A stretch of 64,000 nucleotides of DNA, taken from positions 10,949,015 through 11,013,014 of the forward strand of contig NC_036461.1 of assembly GCF_002775205.1 (NCBI RefSeq), in the 5' to 3' direction. Numbering within the stretch: the stretch's first letter is position 1; each line of letters starts with the position of its first letter. Made by a program: the position numbers and the translations under genes. A model generated the notes under the pieces. It was not told where the DNA came from and searched no databases. It was given only the letters and a program-made list of their open reading frames with translations. Origin of the DNA: Xiphophorus maculatus. Lineage: Eukaryota > Chordata > Actinopteri > Cyprinodontiformes > Poeciliidae. Below, one piece after another: positions 35,201 through 47,200 of this stretch.

Positions 35201-38200
35201 TTCTGTAGTGTTTTATAGATCAGCAATGTTTTATTTAATCATTAAGCCATTTTATTGCTCTTATTTCACTGATTACTCTGAGAAAGAAGTATTTGGTGTT
35301 GTTATTTAATCCCCACGAGTAACGCAGTCTAATCTCTGAGTGCAGACTACGTGCCGTGCTCAGTGGTAGCTACTTAACTAATTAATTAGATCCATTATTA
35401 GCTTAGTGAGGTGAAATGACCTGCTTTTGTCTCCGCTGATCAATGCCTGACTGAAACACGTCTGGAGCTGGAGCCTCCTCTGAGAAAGGACAGCTACAAC
35501 TAGTCGAAGCTAATTGCGACAGTCTGTCAAGAGTTTCTATGAAGTGACCAATGCAGGTAGAAGAGAAGGTGAAGCTTTTATTGTCAGATTCTTCTTCTAC
35601 TTTCTCTGGAAACCATAAACATTTTATGTTAACGTTATATCATAGTTGGTAAAGAACAAAAAACATCTAATAAAGAATGTTGAAACTACTCTGTAGCAAT
35701 ATATGGTTTTAAAAAGGAAACAATACCTCTAAATGGCTTCATAATAATGCAATATATTCCTATTTATTTACCAGAATTCTTTTGATGCATTTATTTTCTG
35801 CTTACATAACTACACAAATCCCCCAAAGGGCTTATTGCAGCTATGAATGTCCTCAAACTGAAGCACATCAAAAGAGCAATAAAATTACCATTAAAATCAA
35901 TTATTCAATTCCAACCCTCTGTTAACTCAGACAAGCAGCAGCATTCATCCAGACTTAAAAACACAGAGAGCTGCCAGTTTAAACCACACAGGCAATAGTA
36001 TGTCATAATTCTGTGCATGCCATAACCTTCTTCTATCATACCCAAAGGGATAGAAGAACCTTAATAAAAAGGCAGTGAATCTTCCATGTTATTACCCTGG
36101 ACAGCCACTGGGGTGAGGATATCCATTTTGGCTTCTTACTTATTTAACAGCATGTTATCCCTCTGGCTTTCACAACACCACAAGCAGAAAAACTTAGAAA
36201 CACATTCCTTACTTTTTTTTTATTGGAACAAGAAAACTTTTTAATTTTTAGAAGAAATATTACCCCGCTTGTTCTCAATGATAACCATTTAGAGACACAT
36301 GACCTAAGGCTGATAAAATGTTACAGTTACTACATGTTTAGAAATGAAGGCGTGAAAGTTTTAGGGAAATCTACAAAAAAATAAGCATTTTTAAATTGCA
36401 ATTTATAAAAAGAAAACATTTTAATAAAAGATTTAAACTGCCGAGTTAGAATATTTACTGCCTTTTTAACTAAAAACACACATTTTACTTTTAAAACATG
36501 TATTTTAACACTTGTACCTGCATCAGTACTATTTCACCTCATAATCCTAATTAAAGTTAGAGGACATGGTAGGGTTGAACTGCAGTCTAAGTTAATCACA
36601 GAGCTTTGCAGGTGTATACAGTTTTCTTCTGAAAACATTCATTCACCCTTAATGTGATCTTCACAAAGCTGTATTTTTAGTTCCAGAAAACACCAGAATC
36701 TGTTAAGAAAAAAAACTGCATCATCAGGTCAGAACATCTGAAATCACAGATGAGAAATTGGCCACAAAAACCCCAGATCTTTTAACAACAAGCCGGATCT
36801 CTCTTTATTCTTTTCAACCCAGCGGATATGCTGTCCAGGATTTCCAAAATGGTCTAAAAATAGTTTTCAGATTTAGCCCTGAGAAGGGAGCTGCATGTCT
36901 GGTTTTTGTTTATATGTGCTATTTGTCTTTGGCTGGCAGAGCTAAGACTTGTAGCTCTGGATTCAGAGATGGAATGTGTTTACTGGGAACAGTTTTCTGC
37001 AGGGATTCTGCACTCATGCTTATAAATCCATTAGAGTCAATATACTGTCCATTTAAATTCAGTTCTGCCCAAAGGCCTGCGGATTACAACCTACTGTTGC
37101 TTTTTTGCTATTTTTGTTATTAATCTTGTCCCTGTCAAACATTTTAAAAATTGCAATGGTGATTCTGTTGAGCTTCAGGAAATTTAGTAAATTTACCACC
37201 AGAAATTGTGAAATTTTTTCCCCAGCTTGTACATGGACCGAAAAACGGAAATAATGAACTTTCAGATCACAACAGTTATTTTTCAGTCATTATCCCAGTT
37301 TTTATAAATAAAAAAATATTACACACGGCTTGTACACAGGGTTCCAGTCATTTCTTTTAAATCTGTGTTTTGTTTATATTCAGGTTTTATATTGCATAAT
37401 TACTTTTTAAAACTAAGGCTAACGAGTTAAGAAAAGACGTATTTGTGACCAGCCTGGAATGCTTTTCTTATTAATAGATTAAAAAGTTATTTTCAGAAAA
37501 CTCAACCTCAACCGTGTCACTCAACCTAAATAATCTAAATCTAAATTTGTGGCAGACTCTCCTGCTTTGTTTCCCTCCAGCTTCTGCTGAAGGTTTCTTC
37601 CTGTTATAAGGGAGTTTTCCTTTCCGACATTCGGCGTGAGGAATTGATGCAAAGTCAGCAACACAGTGCAAGAGACACCGCACCACATGCTCACCCAGGA
37701 GGAGTGAATGATGCAAATTCAGTGGCTCGATCAGCAATCAGCAGGGTTTCCTTAGACAAAAAAGTTTTAACCAATTTAAATAATAATTTAAACTTGACTG
37801 CATTGTTAAATAGCCAGGAGTGAATATTGGAATGAAGTTTAAGTTGAATCTGAATCTTTGTATAAGTTTGGATTTAATTGACTGTGTGTATATAAATTGT
37901 ATGTTTTTTGTGTGCAAATGTCTTTAGAGGGCATTCCTTGTGAATCGATGCAATATTATGCTCCAATCTGTGTCGTGCATTTATTTCAATTCACAAACTA
38001 AAATCTACAATGGCATGGCAACTTGTCCAAGATGTGTATCTCGCCTCTCGCCCAATGGCTGCTAGAGATGAGCTCCAGCCCCCCTGATGTCGCTGCAGGG
38101 ATAAGTGTGTTTAGATAATGGATGCATGGAAATTTAAATTTGTGTTTAAACAATGCAGACAAAGCATACAACTGTAACACTGCAGGTCTTTGTCAATGTC

Positions 38201-41200
38201 ATTTCAGAAATCAATTCATCGCAGCCTGGATGCAAACCTCCTGCTCTGTCTCATCTTAAAAAAAATAAATGAAACAGAACAGCCATGTCTCATTGGTTCT
38301 TTTTATTAGACATGAATCATCTGCTTACAATATTCATAAAATATAACTTTATGTAAGAATATAAATTGCCTGTCAGCTGTTCTTCCATCTTTGTGAAATT
38401 GTCCTTCCTTCATTTCTCCCAGTGTGCACAAACTGTCTGATTACCATCTTTTCATCGTTTTCTTTTATAGGCTCTTTATCTTTGTCTCAAATGTTGCCCA
38501 ACTGCTCTAACAGGGAAACAGACAATGAAACACAGAGCTGACTCTAAAGAGTGGGAAGGCCTGACCAATGAGGCTTCTGATAACTGTTTCTTTTAACACA
38601 TCTTTTGCATAGTGTTTTATTAAATAAAAAAGAAAATGAATCTTTACATTTTCTCCTTTTTATGAAGACTGTTTTTCCATTCAATTGAGGGATGAACTGA
38701 GTATAATTTCAGTAAACAAGTTTTCAATTGATGCCCTTTTCCAAGCAGGTCTGCGTCATATTCCAGATATTTAGCTTGACTTCAAGTGACAATCTTTCCA
38801 AAATCAATGTGAAGTCACAGTGGTCTCCATCCACATACTGTACTCCATTATGAAATAAAATATTTCACCCATCAGATCTGTGATTTTTTTTTTTTTTTTG
38901 GTAAACTTAGCAAAAGTATCCAATCAAAAAATGCTAAATATCAAATAAAGATAACCTTTGTCAACACAAAAAGTTTTAAAATTATTTTATTTAGAGAAAA
39001 AGCTAACTAAATCGACCAGACACCACACAGAAACAAATTGTCCACTAAAACTATTGAGTACTTCCAATAAATTTCTAACAGGAGTTGTTGAATATGAAAC
39101 ATTTAAGAGAAACTAAAGAGCAAGAGCATATTTTTACTGCATAAACAATGACCTTCATTTCCATGTAAAAAACAAAAAGAACAAATGGAATTTTGTTTTT
39201 ATAAATTTGTTTGGTTTCTTTCCACAACTATTTTTTAAAGAGAACTTTTCATTTAACTTTTATGATTAATGTTTATGTTCCAAGTGGAGAAAATTAATTT
39301 CTTGACTTTTCTTTGGAAGTGTGATACAAATTCCAAACTACAGAGAACATGCACTTACATGCTAAAAGCATGCAGGACTAAAATTTCCAGCTAAAACTTA
39401 GAAAACGCCATAACTCACCCACACAATTGTCGCAGAGGCTGCAGTGGGAGGCACGTGGTGGTCTGAAGATTTTGCATGTGAAGCAATACTTTAACTTGAC
39501 TGTTTGGCCATTGATGACAACCTCTTTGGTCCTGGGAGGAGGCCTGTAGCCTGTGGTGCCGTTGGCCACATCTGGGCAAGAGAAAAGAAAGAGGGAACCA
39601 AAGAAAGGCATGAGAATCCGTGCAGAGCTCGGTGCATGAGGCTTTAATGTGTGCATGAATATTTTTGTGGGACACAAGTAACACCTAATTTTAAAATTTT
39701 CCTATGATGTAGAGGTGTGATGCTGATTGACAGATCAACAATAATTTCCCCGACGGGTGAGCTTTTGAAAGAACCAAAAGCGACTGGCAACATCACATCT
39801 CAAAACTGGGATGGAGTCCCAGTGGGGACTCCTGGATGTGCTTGAGGATTGAGCTGAGGGAAGGGGCGGGGGGTCTCTATTCAGACTGTTAGGATGGATG
39901 GCTTCTCCATTGAAGCTTTTTTTTTTTACTGAGCGGTATGCACCGATTATCTGGCTCCGTTTTAAACCTATAATGCTGGTTCAGGTAACATTAGCATCAG
40001 TTAGAAATATAATAACTGAAACATCACTCTATAACCCCTTAAGAAGCTGCTGTGAATGATTTTAGGACTAAGAAAGCAGTTGTGAGAGGCTAAACAGCAA
40101 GGATGAAAGCAATGACAGTAATTTTTTATGAGATAAAAACTAGAGCATGTATCCTACCACTGTTGTGCCTCCTCAGAGAACTCTTATAGAGAAAGAAGGA
40201 AATAGTGTGTGTAGGAAGATAATTTTGAGATCCCGGTGAAGCCTGTGTCTTTAAAGTAGAATATGTGTGTGTGTATTAGTGGGGAGGTAGGGACTGCAAA
40301 GCTTATGTGGGTGTTTGACATTTCTAAAAGAGAGCATTGGAAATTCAGCTTCTATTGAATGTGCCCCTATTGTGAGGAATGCCTACAACATGCTCTCTTC
40401 TCTCCTCCGCTCCGATCGCCTGCCCTCAGAACATTCAGAGGGACAATAATGACAAACTTGAGAGCAATTTGGGGGATCTGCTTTCACAGCTCCTGCTAGG
40501 AGATGACCATGTTTGGGTTATTATACCAATGTAAAACCAAACCAAAAACCAATTTCTTTCAGAAATATTAATGTCCCTTGAAGTCGTCCACATTTTGTCC
40601 TGTTGCGACTGCGAATCTCAATACAATTTTATGTTCTAGCCCAACACAAAGCTGTCTATAAATTCTTGAATGAATTTTGAATACATGTTTAACTTTCTGA
40701 AAGGAACAGCAAAAAAAATATTAAAATTTTTTATGATATTCTTTTTTTTTTTTTACTGTACCAATATACACACTGGAAACAAAGCCATCAGTTTCTGCCG
40801 GTTTTATATCAAATGACCCTAACAGGTATTTCATGCACAGTAATGTGTGTGGTTCAATTTGATTTTTAATTTGAAATGGAAATATTTAACATACACAATG
40901 TGATTTTGAGTGATGTGAATTCAGGACCCGAAACAAGGAAAACACATCACTTGAAGGCAGAATAAATGAGGGTTTATATTAATTGTTAAAGTTTAAATTA
41001 TTAAGATTTTTTGGTAATAAATATTTTACAATTGAGTAGAATATTCAATATATACATGTGCTGATAAAGTAGCCACCAAAAAGTAAAATTGCACACCACC
41101 ACCTGATAACCTAATAAAATAAATGCTCTGCATACAATAAGGCTTAGAAGGTCAAGTTTTCTAATTTCTGCAAATCTACAGCATGAACCTTACTGTTGTA

Positions 41201-44200
41201 CTCCTTGGGCAAACAGTCCACATGTAGTGAAGTAGTGTGAAAGCGGGGGTGTCAAAGTAGCTTTTTTCCTGAACAAAGCCATTTGTACACTTAGCTATCC
41301 GGGCAGCAATAGTTTAGCCTTACATCAGTGCCTAGAGGGAGATTCCCTAGAGAGACAGGCCAGGTCTAAGAGCTTGAAGCTAAAAAACAAGGCCAAGTTA
41401 CAATGGAGAGTGATGTAACAGCACTTATATATGCACGCTCATGGCATACCCACTCATAAGCACAATCATCATTACAGGGTCACATCTCATAGGATTCGGA
41501 TGCAATCTCATAAACAAGACAACTTAAATTTTCTTTCTTATTTGGCAATTTAACAGCCTAGTTAAATTCCTGCTGTTTTAAAAAGACTAAGTTCACCATA
41601 CACCCTCTAAGCAGCCTTAACATGAAACTATTGTCTTCCGTCTTACCTTAATCCTCACATTGTAAAGGAATGCTGTTCCAGTGGCATTAACAGTATAATT
41701 AACAATGGCTTTAGCTAATTAAATTACATCAATCATGTTGAGACCTTATGCAACATTGAAGGCTGGACTTTGACCGAGCAACAGAAATGCTTTTCTTTTC
41801 CTTTCCATACACTGTCATGTAAATAAATTGTACCAAGGACTTCATAGTAACCACAACTCCACTTTCCTACTACCATAGTTACATTCACTATTTTGTTATG
41901 TTGCTGAATACAAGGGACCTGCAAAAATGTAAGATTAAAACAATAATAATTAAGCCATCTATTCTCAAGTTTATCATTATTTTGAGACACACAACTAGAT
42001 CTAAATATCTAAACTTAGTCATACAGGATTGCTACCGGTATATATGCTGCCCATTGGTCTCATTGTGATTCCACAAAATGCCTAAAAACCAACATGCCTA
42101 TTTTAATTAAATATCCTCACGCTAAGATTTCCCCTTACACTCATGAAAGGTATTTCTCATTCAGCTGGAGGTGTCTACTAATAATAAAAACTGAGCAGGT
42201 TAGAAAAAAAGATGAAGTTTTGCTGAACAGTTGCCACAGTGCAAAGCTTGTGGGATGCCATTTTATTTCATTGTTTTTCCATGAGGATTCCTGATTACTG
42301 TTTGCTGAGCTAATTAGATTTTTCTGTGCTTGCGCTGATGTGCCCACACTGCATACAAAAAAGGTAGCATTTGTAAAAGCTCCTGAAACTGAGCATTCTT
42401 TTCAGAGGTGATAGTTTATTAAACAAAAAAGCTGATTTTTTACAGATTTTCAACATAGTAAATCATCAACTAATTGCTGTCTAAACCAGCCATCTTGTTG
42501 GGTACAGTTTATATTTTAAACCCAATTTACCAAATATAAGGCACCTTAAAGCACCTGTTAGTACAAGATGGGATAAATATATACACAAATCTCATTATAT
42601 TTAAGACAGAATGAAAAGAAAGATGGCATAAATAAACCCAACATCGGTGAGAACCTTCTGTCCAGAATAGTACAGAGTCAGAATTGTCGTCCTCTGGTCC
42701 ACAAGGTCTCCAGGGAGAAATGTCTTAACTGAGACCATGAAGTCTCAGTTCAGTCATTAGACCAGAGGGAAGGGGCATTTTGTTCTAAAAAGGATGCCAG
42801 TGAAGGCGGCTTCATGCAGAACATCTGGATAAAAGAAGGATGAGAAGACTAACATGAAAAATGTCTCAGCTAATATATATGATGTTTACAGCAGGTATAC
42901 TTTGTGTTTCAGCTTAAATAAATTTAGATGTGTCTTGCTCAAAGATAAAATGGCTGGTTTAGAGAGTATTTGCTGACAAGCATATCCTTTCAGTCTAGAC
43001 CAGGAAAAATTTTCTAACAAGTTTTTACTTAAACAGCTCTACAGTGACAGCTCTATTCTTATGCTTCCCCCAGCAGCAGCTCTGTCCCAAACAATATTCC
43101 CTTTTCAGTCCATCTTTTTCATGTTCCTGTCACTGCAAATCCAACAACACAGAAGAAAAGGAGTGAAAAAGAAAACAGCTATTTCTTACTCATGCACTTT
43201 CAAGACTGTAAAATGGCTGATAAAGAGTGTCAGCAATCCTTTAAAATTAAAGGATTATTGATGTACCGGTATCTATGCAAAATAATATTGTGCCTGATGA
43301 TGAAACTTCATCTCAGTCAAGAAATCCCAAATGAGCTTTTGAATTGAAAATGGCATTTTTCTCATTGAGAATAAAACACCACTCTTTAAGTACTACAAAA
43401 TGTTCAGCATTACGTTTCTTTCAAAAATGCTTATAATAGAAGTCAAGTATTTAAAGCCTCGTCTTCCATCCCACAACAATGTTGCATTGTGGCCCTGTCC
43501 CACCAAGAGGCATCAACAACCCTGAGAATGGAATTCAACTTTTAGTGAAGCAGGCTTTAATTCACAACTTTGATTTATGATAAAAAAAATTCCTTCCATA
43601 AAAATTGAGTGAAGAATACAGTGTATACAAGTTTTCAACTAAGATGAAAAGGTTTTGCACAAGAAAGCTGCAGAAAAGCATAATTTCTTTATAATCATGT
43701 CAATTAATCAGACATTACTTTTAGCAGCTGAAGAAGCCCTAGTCTTCAATATTTATATTTTAAGGTTATAATTTAGCCAAGTATGTTCCTTTAGTACATA
43801 AATTATATGTACTAAAGGAAAGTGAGGTTTCCTTTAACTTTCCTGTTAAAGGAAAGTGAGGTGGACATTGATTGCTATGTGCCATAAAGTAAAGGGATCT
43901 CAGTGGTGGTGGAAATAAACATTAATTATTGTTAATTATTGTGCAATATCATTATTGCACAAGCATTAAACAGGTCAGACAGGTGCTTAATAAAACACTA
44001 CATACATCCCCATATGCCCAGTTACTGAGAGGCTCATGTGAGATCATCATGAAGTCAATGATTTATTCTAACTGAAATATTTTACTAATTTTTCATGCAA
44101 GGCTCAAAAGAACAGGATACAGTCAGGTGACTGACTAAAATAAACTTTGACATCAATAAAATTTGTGATCAACACATATTCGTTACATGGCAATTCAACT

Positions 44201-47200
44201 GGCCATATAACTCAAATCAACTCAGTGTTGGCTATTATGTTATGATTTACCAACCCAATGAAATGGTTGCAACATGTCTGCAACAAAAATCCTCTGTTAT
44301 TGGACCAATGTAATATTTATTAGATGCAAGCCATAGTATTAAAAATGAACACACTTGAAATACATCATACTGTACATCATACGTATTAAATAATTGAATC
44401 AATATTTTCTTGATATTTTACGTCACTGAAATTTCCTTATAAATAAAAGTCTTGTAAAAAATACATGACATTTAGTTCTTACACACACAGATGACTCAAA
44501 GTCAACCACGTTAATGCATCTGTGCTGTGGTCTCAAAAATCCAGCCAGGGCAAATTCAAGATTTAGACCTACAAGGCTTTTAAATCCAACAAGCTTCTTT
44601 ACAGAGTCTCACTGCAATAGAAAAAAACTGCATCTAATGCCATAAAACTGTCTCTGCTCTCTGAAAAAGAGACTCTAGCTGGTCACTCTGTTTTCATAGG
44701 ATATGTATTCAAATTTGGCAACTGAAATAGTTTTCCTACAAGAAAATGAAGCAAAACAAAAGACATCAGTTAAAAGTTTTAACAGGAAAAACAAGCTTCA
44801 ATCCCCACAGTTTTCTGTCATTTTAATGATCTGTAAACACATCAGTCACAATTTTTTCCTGTATCAACCCACTGTAAATGATTTCTAAAATTAGAAATGT
44901 TAGAATTTTGGCATGTTCCACCTGCGAATCAAATCCCACATGTCAAGATCTATTTCCTCCGATGGGAACAGAAGAAAGAAAAAAAATACAGCACTTGTGC
45001 TGGAAAATCAAAGGGAGGCTCTGACCATTTCAGAGTAAAGAAAGAAACAAGCTGTCTGATCCATCCTTCTCTCTGATTGCTGCTTCAGAGAGGATTTTGA
45101 ATCTGGCATATGGAAGTTGAAATCACGCCAGCCTGTCTAGCTCCGACACATTGGGAAGCCAGACATGCATGGACATGAAATGCAGTAGGGCAAGGGGAAA
45201 CTCAGAATGTTTTTTTTTTAAACAAATATTAAACAATATTGGCCACATCCTTAATTGCTGTACATATTTTTTTCTATTGCATTCAGCTCATTGACAGGAC
45301 AGAATAGTAAGACATGATATATATACAGTACAGACCAAAAGTTTGGACACACCTTCCAATTCAATGGGTTTTCTTTATTTTCATGACTATTTATAAGGCA
45401 AGAAATCCCACTTATTAACCTGACAGGGCACACCTATGAAGTGAAAACCATTTCAGGTGACTACCTCTTGAAGCTCATCAAGAAAATGCAGAGTGTGTGC
45501 AAAACAGTAATCACAGCAAAAGGTTGCTACTTTGAAGAAACTAGAATATAAGGGGTATTTTCAGTTGTTTTACACTTTTTTGTTTAGTGCATATTTCCAC
45601 ATGTGTTATTCATAGTTTTGATGCCTTCAGTGTGAATCTACATTGTCAATAGTCATGAAAATAAAGGAAACTCATTGAATTAAAAGGTGTGTCCAAACTT
45701 TTGGTCTGTACTGTATACTTAGCTATCCACTCTAACATGAACCTAAGTGTTTGGCAGTCAGCAGAGATATCAAGTTTCCCTTCTGGAATATGGAACGTGA
45801 GAGACCTAAATGTCCCCATACTGTTCACAGATTAGGCCCAACACCGCTTAGTCAACAGATCGATAAGATGTGTGCTGAACCTGAGCCTTGTGGTATTTTG
45901 TTTTGAAAACACTGTCATCTACTTACAGGACAGGTCTATTCCACAATGACAAGAGGGTTACGGATAACAAATTCTGCTCAATGCAGCGCAAAGACTAGCT
46001 GATAAGAACAGGAATCTGATTTTAAGATTAAAGATACAAATGCATCAACAGCCAAACACTTACGTAGAATTGAAATTTATACTAATATATATGGCCAAAA
46101 CTGCTTTTGTTCTGTAGATCCTCAACATTCAAGGTGTATTTGGACACATTTTAAAGAAACCACACTACTACACCCAAAGCAGCATGCAGAGACTTGATGT
46201 TAAGAGAAGAAAGTAGGAATTAAGGGAGTTTATGGGCGACCGAAAGGCCAGAGGTGTGGTTAGAAATGTGAAACTAGTGCAAATGTGTTTAAATGCTAGA
46301 TAATGTCTTACATCTGGAAATACTTAGAATTTTATGTGCAAAATGAACATGTGGCTCATCTAACAGGCATGTTCTAATGGCAGCACTACAATTCTGAACA
46401 TCCAACAGCCAAATGCTAACAAAAACAGTTTAACACCAGTAGAAAAAGATGTTTAGGTTTTTTTCACACTTCTGAGGAAAAATTAAATGGTAAAAATGTC
46501 CACAATTAAGAAGAAGTTTGTAATCACAATTATTTAGTTACTAATGTAACACTGAGAAGCATGGTTGAGAACAAAGATGGTTGAAGAATGGAAAGTGAAT
46601 TCATATCATATAGCATAATAATATTTTGTGGCTCTACTTTAAGCACCAAAGCAATCATTAACATATAGTTGTAGCAGCCAAACACATTTTTATAGAAATC
46701 TTAAAAATAAAAACTACTTTGCTAAAAATCAAGACAAGATATTTGGTAATAAAATGTATTTGACAGCTCTCGTTTAAATTCAGTTGCAGACAACAATACT
46801 CAAAGGAAAAATAAAATACTCAACAACCAAAGGAATTCAGATTTAAGCCAGAATATTTTAATTCCTTTTTTTATTTAAAAAAATAAAAAAAATGTTACCA
46901 TAAAATGGTAATTCTGCACTCTATGTCTCTACCACTGCTACTGGTTTTCGGTACTCTAACTTTCCTCCAAAGGCTTTTAAGTCTCCTAATGAGATTAATT
47001 AAGCTAGCCCAGAGTTTGTTTAATGAGGCCCTAATGGCCTGAAGCACAGAAGAGGACGATGGCTGAGAAAAGTTTCACATTCCAAGCAAAGCTATACAAT
47101 TACACAGAACATTTTAAGTCAGCTAAACTAGTGAGCTAAGCTGTGATAATCCATTTAGCTACTGGGCAGCAAGACACCAACAGATCCTTGAGAGTTGGTC

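Larger units (their letters stand above)
34637..39418 (-). other. zdhhc14 intron
   Basis: GT-AG intron of 4.8 kb. It holds an AAAAG pentanucleotide run (about 34721-34745) and retroposon-like fragments at 37550-37900 and 38014-38131. No other coding region is supported. Confidence 0.85.
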